From contig NC_065551.1 of assembly GCF_022605725.1 (NCBI RefSeq), forward strand, positions 36,642,001 to 36,706,000: a stretch of 64,000 nt of DNA, read 5' to 3'. This DNA is from Anthonomus grandis grandis. Taxonomy: Eukaryota; Arthropoda; Insecta; Coleoptera; Curculionidae. Under the pieces are notes generated by a model. The model was not told the origin of the DNA and did no database searches. It saw only the letters and a list, made by a program, of their open reading frames with translations. Shown here piece after piece: positions 57,501 through 64,000 of this stretch; the first letter of the stretch is position 1, and each line of letters opens with the position of its first letter. Both the position numbers and the translations under genes were made by a program.

Positions 57501-59621
57501 ATATCTTAGAGTCACTAACAATCTTTCTTTAGCGCTGATTGCTTGTCGGATTATTGTGTCTTTTTTTGTAATATACAGCTTAACCAAATTTAATAAGTAT
57601 TGAAAACAGTCATTGTTCATTGTAAGGTAATTTTTTAAACCACTGTCGCTTGTGACATGTCGTCGATCATTAACTGAATGTGTGTACTGAATTTGAACCA
57701 TTCGTCCGGCAAATATCGCATCGGATAGAAAACTGTCGACAGAAACCCTAGCAACAAACTGTATATGTGTAGAGAGCGACGATAATAGCCGGACAGGCAT
57801 GGACTGCTGGCCGTTTGAACGTGAAACTACCAACATAAACAGAAATTCCGAAGGTTTTACGTGGAAAAAAATAAATAAAAACCTGAATTTTTGTTGAAAT
57901 TCTTCTCATCAACACAGATATCCTGGGCGAACTGTATTTATTGTTATACCTGCTTAGTTATTTAGTTGCTAAGGAAAATAAATAATTTATTTTGCCATCA
58001 GTTACATTTGTGACAGTTTTGGAATAGTGAAAATTTATTTGTTGGATTCAAGATTTTACTTTTAAAATGGCCTGCACACTAGCCGAAAGAATGGAAATTA
58101 TTCTAATTTATGGTGCCCAAAATTAATGTGCTCGGCAAACTGCCGTCACGTTTAACGCCAGACATCCGAAGAAGATAACTTCGCATAGGTATGTTTTGGA
58201 CCTTGTTATCAAGTTTACTGAAACTGGATAAGTTGCAGATAAAAAACGTGATCATCGGCGCATTTTGGATGAAGCCGCTCAAGTTGAAGTTTTGGGTCAT
58301 TTTAGAATAAATCCTAATACCCCATTACGCAAAATTGTTGCTGCCACTGCTATTTCATTAGGCTCTGTTCACACAGTTACCAAACTTCATAAATTTCTTC
58401 CATTCAAAATAAAAATATTGCAAGAGTTAACCGAAGACGAGCGATTAATGATAATACTATTCATGTAAAGAATATCTGCTTCAGCGATGAATGCGCATTT
58501 TATCTAAATGGATTTGTTATTAATCATAACTGTAGATATTGGAGCAATGAAAATCCTCATGCCTTTGCAGCATGGCATACCCCAGTACCCTCAAAAAATT
58601 AATGTATGGACAGACATTTTAGGGAATAAAGTGATTGGGCCATTATTTATTAACGGAAATTTAAATGGAGACATTTATTTGAATATGTTGGAAAATACCA
58701 TCAATCCGCTTATCACTGAATCCATTGAAAACCAAATCGATGATGATGGAAACCCTATACTTGATGAGGCCAAAATATATTTCCAGCAAGACGGCGCTCC
58801 TCCTCACTATGTTCTTCCCGTTCGGCAATGGCTAGACGACGAGTTTCCAGATAAATGGATAGGGCGAAGGGGGCCTATAGAATTGCCTGCTAGATCTCCT
58901 GATATAACGCCGTTAGACTTTTTCCTATGGGGTAATTTGAAATCTATTGTCTTTACTCCCCAACCTGAAAGTTTGGATCTTCGTCAACGCATCATCGACA
59001 GCTGCCATAATATCCCACAAGATGTTTTTGAAAATGTCCGTCAGAAATTTGAACATCGCCTATATCATTGTTTGGCCAAAAACGGGCAACATTTTGAACA
59101 CTTATTGAAATAAAAACTGATATTTTCATGTTTTTGTTTTCTATCTGAACAAATTAAGATAAACAAAGATTTTTTTAATGTTCTCGAAAACGAATCGACC
59201 GATTTAAAAAAATCAAACGTCAAAATAAAAGACTTCGGAAGACCTTTTAAACAAGCTGTTACTCGATATCCCTTGCCATTTAAAATTTTTAAGGGGATGA
59301 CCCTGGGGGGCAGAGGATGAAGTAATTTTAGGTTAGAAATTTGCCCCCTTGACAAACCTTTTGACGTATTTCGGCGTTTTTTTTTAAACAGTGGTTTTCG
59401 ATAAATCCGTGGTGGAAAGTTTTGAAATGAACCATTGAAATGTGGAAATTATTGAAAAAAAAAAATGAATTTTTGAATTCAAATGAATTTTTTTTTAGAT
59501 ATGAGGTGTTGACTGTCCTAGAATTCACGTCGGCTAGAAAAAGGATGTCGGTCATTGTCAAGGATCCACAAGGAAAAATTAAATTGTTTTGTAAAGGGGC
59601 AGACACTGTGATTTATGAAAG
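39567..59621 (+). CDS. ATP8A: P4-ATPase phospholipid flippase, ATP8A type (partial; 3' end outside)
   Basis: The exons are 39567-39618 (inferred first exon, MVNNPDRNAYIDLDQQL), 50389-50548, 50607-50790, 50859-51019, 54515-54712, 54768-55149, 55207-55428, 55481-55707 and 59499-59621. All phases agree and give 569 aa so far. Family marks are FEQFRRWANIFFLMIALLQQ (TM1), the actuator DGET (about 199-202), NNLIPISL in TM4 (P4-specific PISL), the phosphorylation site DKTGT (Asp about 418), HAASPDERALV and LFCKGADTVI in the nucleotide domain. Such pumps move phosphatidylserine/ethanolamine from the outer or luminal to the cytosolic leaflet with a CDC50/TMEM30 subunit, at Golgi, endosome or plasma membrane. 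Exon 1 is assigned by position, donor GTAAGT and phase; exons from 50389 on are certain. Introns are packed with transposons, and an antisense gene lies in intron 1. Confidence 0.9.
40034..40039 (-). terminator. Poly(A) signal of the Asn-Trp-Thr repeat gene
   Basis: AATAAA on the minus strand, 36 nt past the stop codon at 40075. On the plus strand the same sequence looks like a polypyrimidine tract with TTTAG, which could mislead a gene finder. Confidence 0.55.
40075..41078 (-). CDS. Secreted Asn-Trp-Thr tandem-repeat protein, unrecognised
   Basis: Two exons (41028-41078 and 40075-40968) with a GTAAGA donor, a TTTTTTTTAG acceptor and phase 0 give 314 aa. The start MARNNIIFTAIIVLITLFFQ and following ASA form a strong signal peptide, probably cut before LDFW. 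After about 35 residues comes a roughly 200-residue array of 7- and 8-residue blocks (NWTTPSP, NWTTTWSP, NWTTPWSP), ordered as a 23-residue higher unit. A seven-Pro run and a non-repetitive tail (about 45 residues) follow. I count 24 N-X-T sequons (21 NWT plus NYT, NRT and NIT). The gene is antisense within flippase intron 1. I know no matching family. A structural, adhesive or mucin-like extracellular product is inferred from composition only. Confidence 0.7.
40258..40858. repeat. Coding minisatellite, 69-bp unit (24+24+21)
   Basis: On the plus strand the unit is GTCCAGTTTGGACTCCATGGTGTG-like (24 bp), a second 24-bp variant and a 21-bp block with GGAGATGGAGTT. The total of 69 bp is a multiple of three and contains no stop in at least five of six frames, which produces several long spurious ORFs. 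It encodes the Asn-Trp-Thr array on the minus strand. Units at the right are more alike than those at the left. Confidence 0.85.
41117..41124 (-). promoter_or_regulatory. TATA box of the repeat-protein gene
   Basis: TATAAAAG on the minus strand, 39 nt upstream of the ATG at 41078. A start 25-30 nt downstream would give a leader of about 10-20 nt. This is a canonical strong TATA box, on the same strand as the predicted gene. Confidence 0.55.
42195..42234. repeat. Perfect 40-bp palindrome, no spacer
   Basis: TTCCTTAGAACATTGAAAGG is directly followed by its reverse complement. It lies in flippase intron 1, about 95 bp right of a mariner-type end (TACAGGGTGACGC at about 42100). It could extrude as a cruciform. 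Confidence 0.9.
42800..43290. other. G/C-richer non-repetitive island in flippase intron 1
   Basis: Base composition is clearly higher in G and C than in the flanks, with no repeat partner in the window and no ORF of note. It may be ancestral unique DNA such as an intronic enhancer. Confidence 0.35.
43988..44632. repeat. Dispersed repeat with inverted G/C-rich arms, copy 2
   Basis: Same family and orientation as 6052-6740. It has CCCCCCGCCCACCCCAC near 44020 and the inverse GGGGTGGGTGGGGG near 44240, the ATAACACAG..TGTTTATTTAAAT words, and the terminal CGTATATGATATACGTA and TTTAACGATAATAATA blocks. Small indels separate the two copies. Confidence 0.7.
44860..46860 (+). mobile_element. 5'-truncated APE-type LINE in flippase intron 1
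   Basis: An open frame from about 44860 leads through linker sequence (FKRFRTVVKSQINTC, ALFWSYIQTKKG) into the RT. A Trp codon at 45396-45398 is TGA. NYRPIAILSSFGKVFEKVIY follows, then YTDFSKAFDCIHH, GVPQGSNLGPLLFLLFIND and the intact catalytic FADD (about 45890). The last frame (45779-46726) reaches the natural C-terminus. The 3' region ends in AATAAACAATAAATGAATAAA. The endonuclease is absent. It is the best preserved LINE here, yet several frame breaks make it inactive. Confidence 0.85.
46861..48915. other. Intronic gene-free stretch
   Basis: No gene was recognised. A mariner-like end TACAGGGTGTCCAGTGAGACC occurs at about 47615 with no partner. A somewhat G/C-richer patch lies at about 47165-47320. 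Confidence 0.4.
48920..49808 (-). mobile_element. mariner deletion derivative
   Basis: The right (5') end closes with CCACCCTGTATA at about 49808. The interior holds an N-terminal transposase frame (49074-49559) and, immediately left, only the block around the third catalytic Asp. The middle of the gene and the left TIR are missing. Confidence 0.75.
48930..49559 (-). pseudogene. mariner transposase, internally deleted
   Basis: 49074-49559 encodes an HTH region (SQSTVSRIEHKFK, GHVRDLPRSGRPK, SVRNILKANEYHPYK) and the first Asp block (LFSDEATFCLNGVVNRQNCRYW). A stop follows soon after. Further left the strand reads GPARSPDLNPCD, the third Asp block. The region with the second catalytic Asp is deleted, so it cannot be active. 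Confidence 0.8.
51020..51740. other. Flippase intron sequence
   Basis: Nothing recognisable apart from an AATAAT microsatellite near 51045-51075. Confidence 0.4.
51741..53843 (-). mobile_element. pogo/Tigger-type DNA transposon with TIRs
   Basis: The left end begins CAGTAGAGTCTCGATAACGT at 51741 and the right end closes with its exact inverse at 53843, followed by TA. The left flank is CA rather than TA, probably a point change in the duplication. The length is 2103 bp. The transposase remnant is on the minus strand. It sits in flippase intron 4, antisense to the host gene. Confidence 0.9.
52069..53605 (-). pseudogene. Tigger-like transposase (CENPB HTH + DDE_1), broken
   Basis: The start is MSTKKVNYLTLEKKAQLL (ATG at 53605). 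Psq/CENPB-type HTH motifs follow (FLAKKYGIAKSTV, then FLRQRERNAPISG and SGWLQKFKKRFGI). The catalytic part holds VYNAD, KERITFLASTNATGLHKL, LLLLDNAPSHP (Asp) and PPNVTPLIQPMDQNVI (third Asp). Frameshifts lie at about 53180 and 52950. An apparent 55-nt intron (about 52792-52846, GT...AG) separates FVPE from RKFLKKQG. The C-terminal acidic tail is long. Confidence 0.85.
56306..56709 (+). CDS. MADF-domain protein of the Harbinger element (first exon)
   Basis: From ATG at 56306 the frame reads MANNPDFTKEFIETYRAHKC, then LWKVRDAVYANRALRNKTYE, YKTVDQHATVVSVKNKINNM and RSAFRKGLKKVKQSKRSG, a complete MADF (Myb/SANT-like) DNA-binding domain at about residues 10-95. An acidic stretch follows. A GTAAGT donor lies at 56710, so the listed end is the splice site and the open frame beyond it (to 56797) is probably intronic. 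Such proteins help Harbinger transposases bind DNA and enter the nucleus. This frame is intact, unlike its partner. Confidence 0.75.
56839..57836 (-). pseudogene. HARBI1-like transposase, internally deleted
   Basis: The N-terminal piece (57444-57836) has TMNNDCFQYLLNLV, RQAISAKERLLVTLRYLATG and SIEDLKF. Next comes ALVNANYKFVDVNVGCNGRL with FVADNAFALNE (57132-57341), and then the DDE_Tnp_4 C-terminus FNYRLSRARRTVENAFGILANRFR (56839-57135). The segment with the first catalytic Asp (GxxDGKH) is missing between pieces 1 and 2, and frames change, so it is inactive. Confidence 0.85.
58067..59113 (+). pseudogene. mariner DD41D transposase, broken
   Basis: It starts MACTLAERMEI at 58067, with stops at about 58123 and 58229. 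The frame at 58265-58468 holds the second HTH (RKIVAATAISLGSVHTVTK). The long frame 58508-59113 holds INVWTDILGNKVIGPLFING, FQQDGAPPHY (second Asp) and PARSPDITPLDFFLWG (third Asp), 41 residues apart, then a normal C-terminus QHFEHLLK. The first Asp block is frameshifted. The last codons overlap the right inverted arm. Confidence 0.85.
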
Positions 59622-59639
59622 GTAATAGGTGACACTAAT

Positions 59640-60700
59640 ATATGAGGGTTGTCTGTAAATTAAGGTCTTCAATGATTTTTGTTTCATAATAAAACATCAT
59701 TTTACTGCTAAACCAATTAGAGATACTGAAACATTGTGCACACATCTCTATTTTTTTTTTCAATTCCAGGCATGTCTATTAATTTATCGACACTTTGTAG
59801 AAAACTGGAATAATTCTTCCTGGTTTATATTTTAGGCACTTGTGGTTAATGCTATTTTTTCTTACTTTATAGAGTTACTTTCTAGCACTGGAAACAAATT
59901 TACATGATTTTCAGCAATTTGGAGTTTTTTTTTCGTTTTATTTCACAAATTGGTAGTAATTTTTTCTGATATAGTGATTTTTTTATGAGATTGAAGCTAT
60001 AGAATATATCAGGATAATCCAGTATTGAAAGCGGATATTTGAAAAATGCTTCGTTACCAAGATACAGCGTGTCAAAGTTTCAAATTAAATATTTAAATTT
60101 GATTATATTTTCAAAACTACTTTAGATTTTTAGATGAAATTCGGCACGTTTGGTTAGATAATAAAGATACATTTTTTTACAAATATTATTATTTTACTTT
60201 CACCAGTGACGTGCGTACTGAAACATCTTCGCACAATTTTATTGAAAAAAAATGTACGTCACTGATTTTATTCTGAATAAAAATTATTTGCGGAGTCCTC
60301 GCTTAGTTTACAACAAAAAACGACTATAATTTCTTTTCATTTAACACAAAATGTTTTTTGTGTATTTGCAATTCATTATGACACTTTTTTCATCATTTCT
60401 TTTGAAAATAATTATTATTAACTTTGCCAATAAAATTGTGTATAGTATTTAGATATTAATCTAAACAATTGTGTGATATTGTGATGGACATGTAGAAGAA
60501 GTAGTTCTTGATGCTACTTTAATAAAAGAATTTCAGAAGGCAAGTATGTAAGTTCAATGGAGGAAAATCCAAAATTTTTAAAGAATACTCCAAAATTCTA
60601 CTCGGAACTGTTTCTGAAGTTTCTTAAAAATGATCTGCAGGATTATCTAGAGGATTAACTCATTAATTTATCGGATAAGAGTTGAATTCAGAAAGAATGG
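59640..60700. other. Flippase intron sequence with a possible TIR
   Basis: A mariner-like terminus ATGAGGGTTGTCTGTAAAT is seen at about 59641. Otherwise there is nothing recognisable. Confidence 0.35.
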
Positions 60701-60704
60701 CTTA

Positions 60705-60965
60705 ATACAAATTATTCACAACGATAGATTGGCCGGCTGAAAAAAAAAGACTTAAATAATGAACTTGTTAATGGTATTGGACCAGTGGCCACTCAGGTCA
60801 CCGGATCTTAATTCCCTAGACTATTAAAGATAAAGATGCCTGCATTTATAAGGGAAGATTTAATTCTAAGGATTCAGCAAGCCGCAATGAAAATCCTCAT
60901 GAAGTATCAACTGGAATACATGCATTAGTTAGAAGAGTTAGAACTACATTTTTGAGTATTTTTTT
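60705..60965 (+). pseudogene. mariner transposase C-terminal fragment
   Basis: The strand reads WPLRSPDLNSLDY around 60790-60830 (third catalytic Asp block) and, after stops, FIREDLILRIQQAAMKIL. These match the C-terminal part of mariner transposases. Upstream parts are not readable. Confidence 0.6.
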
Positions 60966-61792
60966 TGTAATTTTACGTTTAATCTTCTTTTATTTTGTTA
61001 TTGTTGCTGATAGTCACTAGTTTTAATAAATTTTTTATTTCAGTTTTTGTTTATTTTTTTTTTTGGAGTCAGTATGTATTTTAATTTTTTTGTGGCAAAC
61101 GGCAAGTCAAACAAAAAAAACTTAAAGGCGATTTTTTGTTAAAAACTTAATCAGTAAAAAAAATAAGTAGCGCACCATTTTTTTTTATTAAATATTAAAT
61201 AAAACCAAGAGATGTCCGTACGCATGCTACTAGTTGAAGTAAAATACATTTTTTTTTCATAAAAATATGTATTTTTGCTACCTATTCAAACATACCAAAT
61301 TTCAATTAAAGATTTTGAAAATATGTATATCAAATTGAAATATTTTAAAAATTTTTGATATCCTGTATCTATCTTTGTAAGAGATAATTTTTCGAATATA
61401 GTTTACATTATAAATTGATATAATTTTTAGCCTTTCTATCTGTCATTTAAATTTCCGCTTTCGATACTGAACCACGCTGATTTGGGTCCAATCTGAAAAT
61501 GTTAGATGTTGAAATAATTAATATGTTTTAAATCTTTGGATTTTAAATGTTATGTTATAGTGACCGAATGCCTGGACTCTATTGCTTTTAGATATTTCAA
61601 AGCTCGTTTGTCATAATTATTATGATAATATAAATCCTGTCCAAATAAAAATTATTTGTTGGACTTTTTGAAGATTTAAGATCATCTCTGGCCCACTATG
61701 CGCCATTACTCAACTAGAGATAGATTTCCATAGGGGTTAAACCTTTAAACCACGGAAATCTAAAGAAAGACCGTAATTCATACTTACACTAC

Positions 61793-62790
61793 CGCTCAAA
61801 AGTATTTGCGCACCATGTATTCTTTTTAATACTTTGAATTAGATACAAAAATCTTATCTTTATATTTATATTTAGATTGTATCTCTTTTGTAAATCGCAT
61901 ATATGCTTAAACAGCATACCTATCAACTATGGTTCGTTGAAAAAAACTGAGTATTGAAAAATAGTCTTGCAAATAACAAACAATGTGGTGAAAATATGCA
62001 CTTCTTCTAAAAAACTAAGACTAAAGACTATTAGCAACAAACCTCGATCGGGAAGGCCAAAGGCGACAAGTTCAAAGGAAATTTAAATATTATAATTACA
62101 AGCAAACGCAATAGACGCCTTATCGCCCCTGAAATCACAGCAAAGATCAACAAGGAGCGTAAAAAAGCGGTTAGTGTTTCGACAGTAAAACGACGACTTT
62201 ATAATGCTGGTCTTAAAGGACGTTTAACTGTATCAAAACCGCTACTGAAGGATGTTAATAAGAAGAAAAGACTTGAATGGGCCCAATCACACAAAGAATG
62301 GACCATTGATGACCGGAATTCGAGGTTTTTGGAACGAAGAGGCGAGTTGTTGTTCACCGTTATGCCAATGAAAGGGTCGCTGAGAATTGTACGGTGGATC
62401 TGCAGTGGGCGATCTAATTAGAATAGAGGGAACAAAACAATTTTAAGTGACAATGTACTTCCCTTTGGTACTCGAATAATTGGGGAAAACTTTATCTTTC
62501 AACATGATAATGACATGCACACGTCGAAATTGTGCAAGCAATATTTAGGTCAATTACAAAGGCAACATCTTCTGAAAGTTATGGTATGGCCCCCACAATC
62601 ACCGGACCTTAAAATATCGAATTACTGTGGGATGAATTGGATAGACAATTGCGAAAATCATGCCCCACATCAAAAGAAGACTTGTGGACGATCATCCAAG
62701 AAGACTGACACAAGATACCTCAGGAAACTTTGGACAAATTAATTAGAAGACTACCGAAACTCTGTGAAGCTGTTGGGCCTTTTTTTTTAC
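61793..62790 (+). mobile_element. Tc1-like element, decayed
   Basis: A Tc1-type end (ACCGCTCAAAAGTATTTGCGC) at about 61793 is followed by transposase remains. N-terminal HTH: RRLIAPEITAKINKERKKAV and VSTVKRRLYNAGLKGR (about 62110-62220). Next: KKKRLEWAQSHKEW. Then FQHDND (second Asp) and a WPPQSPDL block followed by a damaged Glu motif, with QETLDKLIRRLPKLCEAV at the end. The spacing and HTH fit DD34E Tc1. Stops and frameshifts abound; no right TIR was found. Confidence 0.8.
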
Positions 62791-62914
62791 TCTGTTTTTT
62801 ACAACTTTTTCAATTATATGGCAAATATTTCTATAAAACATTTGAATTATTATTCAAAAAAAATTATACATACAAAAGTCATATTATTTATAAGCAATTT
62901 TATATAGTAAAATT

Positions 62915-64000
62915 TTTTGTACCCCAAAAACTTTTTAAGCTAGAGGCGATTTTCTCATCCGAGGTCCAAAAGCCATTAAATTTAAAGAGTTTAAAATCAG
63001 TTTGGAATTTTATGATTTTTAATTTTTTAACGAACATTTTTGGACATAGCTTGAGAGCCACTGAAAATATTTTCTTAATTTTTTTACAACAAAATAGTAA
63101 TCTATTCAAGGATTATTTTAAGGGTAGATACGTCACTTTTAATTTAAAATGTGAATAATTGAAAAATTTTTGCTTGAACTACTTTTTTTTGATAATTATT
63201 TAACAAATTTTTGACTTTTATTGCAAATATTATACTATAAAATAATTGATTTATTTTTAAAAAAATAAAAAATAAAAAAGGGCATTTGTTTTTAAATAAT
63301 TTCATAAACGAACTTTTTTACTACGTCAAAAACTTTTTGAGTTAAAGCCGATTTTGTCATCCAAGAGCCACCAAAATTGTACCTTTTAAAATGAAATTTT
63401 AATTTTATGATTTTTATTTTTAATGAACATTTTTGGTCATAATTTGAGAATCACTGGAAATATTTTTACAATTACTTCACAGTAAATTAGTGGAATTCTT
63501 GAGGATGAATTAAAGTGTAAAAACGTCATTCTGAATTTAAGATTTGAGTAAAAAGGGCATTTTTGGTTGAACCACTTTTTTTTGCTAATTTTTTTACCAA
63601 TTTCTCAATTTAATTGCCAACATTTCCATGAAATAATTGGAACATTAAAAAAAAAATTCCTCATAAAAGGGTCTTATTATTTTCAAAGAATTTCATGTAT
63701 CAACATTTTTTGTACCTGAACAACTTTTTGAGTTAAAGGCGATTTTGTCATTCAAAGTCATAAAAATTCAAAATTTTTAAAACTAATTTAATGATTTTTA
63801 TTTTTTTTAAGGACATTTTTGGTCATAATTTGAGTACCAGTAGAGACATTTGTATAATTTTTTCACGAAATAATAATAAGATTCCTGAGGATAAATTTAA
63901 GGATAGAAACGTTATGCTAAATTAAAAATTTGGATCGTTAGGGCACTTTTGGTTGAGTCACTTTTTTTTGATAATTTTTTTATCAATTTCTCAATTTTAT
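62915..64000. repeat. Satellite with monomer of about 395 bp, running off the window
   Basis: The word AACTTTTT(A/G)AG(C/T)(T/A)A(A/G)AG.CGATTTT recurs at 62929, 63331 and 63722 (spacing 402 and 391). The flanking text also repeats: GTCAT..TTTGAG, GAACATTTTTGG, AATTTTTTTACCAATTT. Units differ by many substitutions, so this is an old array of at least 2.7 copies. A spurious ORF (62730-63158) arises from it. Confidence 0.8.

Larger units (their letters stand above)
56086..57845. mobile_element. PIF/Harbinger element nested in the mariner
   Basis: Imperfect TIRs: the left GGTACCCATTCATGTTCAGG and the inverted right GGTAGTTTCACGTTCAAACGG. The left subterminal region is rich in GGCCGGCCGGC palindromes. 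It holds two divergent genes, a MADF protein (plus) and a HARBI1-like nuclease (minus), the usual two-gene layout of this superfamily. The mariner arm breaks exactly at 56085, so this insertion is younger than the mariner. Confidence 0.8.
55727..59432 (+). mobile_element. mariner (DD41D) with about 350-bp TIRs, interrupted by a Harbinger element
   Basis: The left arm 55727-56085 (TACAGGGTGTTCATTTGAAAA start) and right arm 59075-59432 are inverted copies with only scattered differences. The right outermost bases are eroded. The right arm includes the last transposase codons, and the left arm contains them inverted. A PIF/Harbinger element splits the left arm end from the transposase gene. The whole lies in the flippase intron between exons 8 and 9. 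Confidence 0.85.

Noticed and set aside
62730..63158. 142-codon ORF rich in Phe/Lys/Leu
   Set aside because: Starts in the Tc1 remnant and continues through satellite DNA; low-complexity composition.

Overview
The window is AT-rich, intron-bearing animal DNA, almost certainly from an insect. Its host genes have arthropod-type protein sequences. Between and inside them lie many decayed transposons of insect type: mariner DD41D, Tc1, pogo/Tigger, PIF/Harbinger, piggyBac and APE-type LINEs. A beetle is a reasonable guess, but nothing here fixes the order. No tRNA, rRNA or CRISPR array was seen.

Left part (1-17.2 kb). The first coding exon of a two-pore potassium channel lies at the left edge (minus strand) and continues outside. 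The rest is gene-poor: a LINE remnant that looks twin-primed (1.4-3.6 kb), a dispersed repeat with inverted G/C-rich arms (6.1-6.7 kb), an unassigned DNA transposon with a clear imperfect TIR and a frameshifted gene (8.1-9.6 kb), a mariner DD41D copy (10.9-12.1 kb), and a long-TIR element carrying a broken piggyBac transposase (13.9-16.3 kb).

Middle part (17.3-37.1 kb). Three genes lie on the minus strand. unkempt (CCCH/RING RNA-binding regulator) is complete in 11 exons, 730 aa, with consistent splice phases. Two LINEs sit antisense in its introns. An otubain deubiquitinase is complete in 4 exons (269 aa, catalytic D82/C85/H263). A secreted His/Lys/Gly-rich protein is complete in 6 exons (597 aa), with its own TATA box.

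Right part (37.1-64 kb). A P4-ATPase lipid flippase of the ATP8A type occupies the plus strand. I infer that its first exon is at 39567, about 10.8 kb before the next coding exon, and it runs past 59621 toward the right edge. Its first intron holds an unrecognised two-exon antisense gene (40075-41078). That gene has a TATA box, signal peptide and poly(A) signal, and encodes a 314-aa secreted protein built from 23-residue Asn-Trp-Thr-rich repeats, with 24 N-glycosylation sequons. It is the most novel item here. Other introns carry a third LINE, a pogo/Tigger copy, a mariner copy with about 350-bp TIRs that was itself hit by a PIF/Harbinger element, a Tc1 copy and, at the right edge, a roughly 395-bp satellite.

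The host genes do not form an obvious pathway. The secreted repeat gene and the His-rich gene share a compact layout (TATA box, short leader, signal peptide, low-complexity body) typical of tissue-specific secretory products. otubain and the flippase start downstream of TGACA/TGTCA clusters without a TATA box, as expected for broadly expressed genes.
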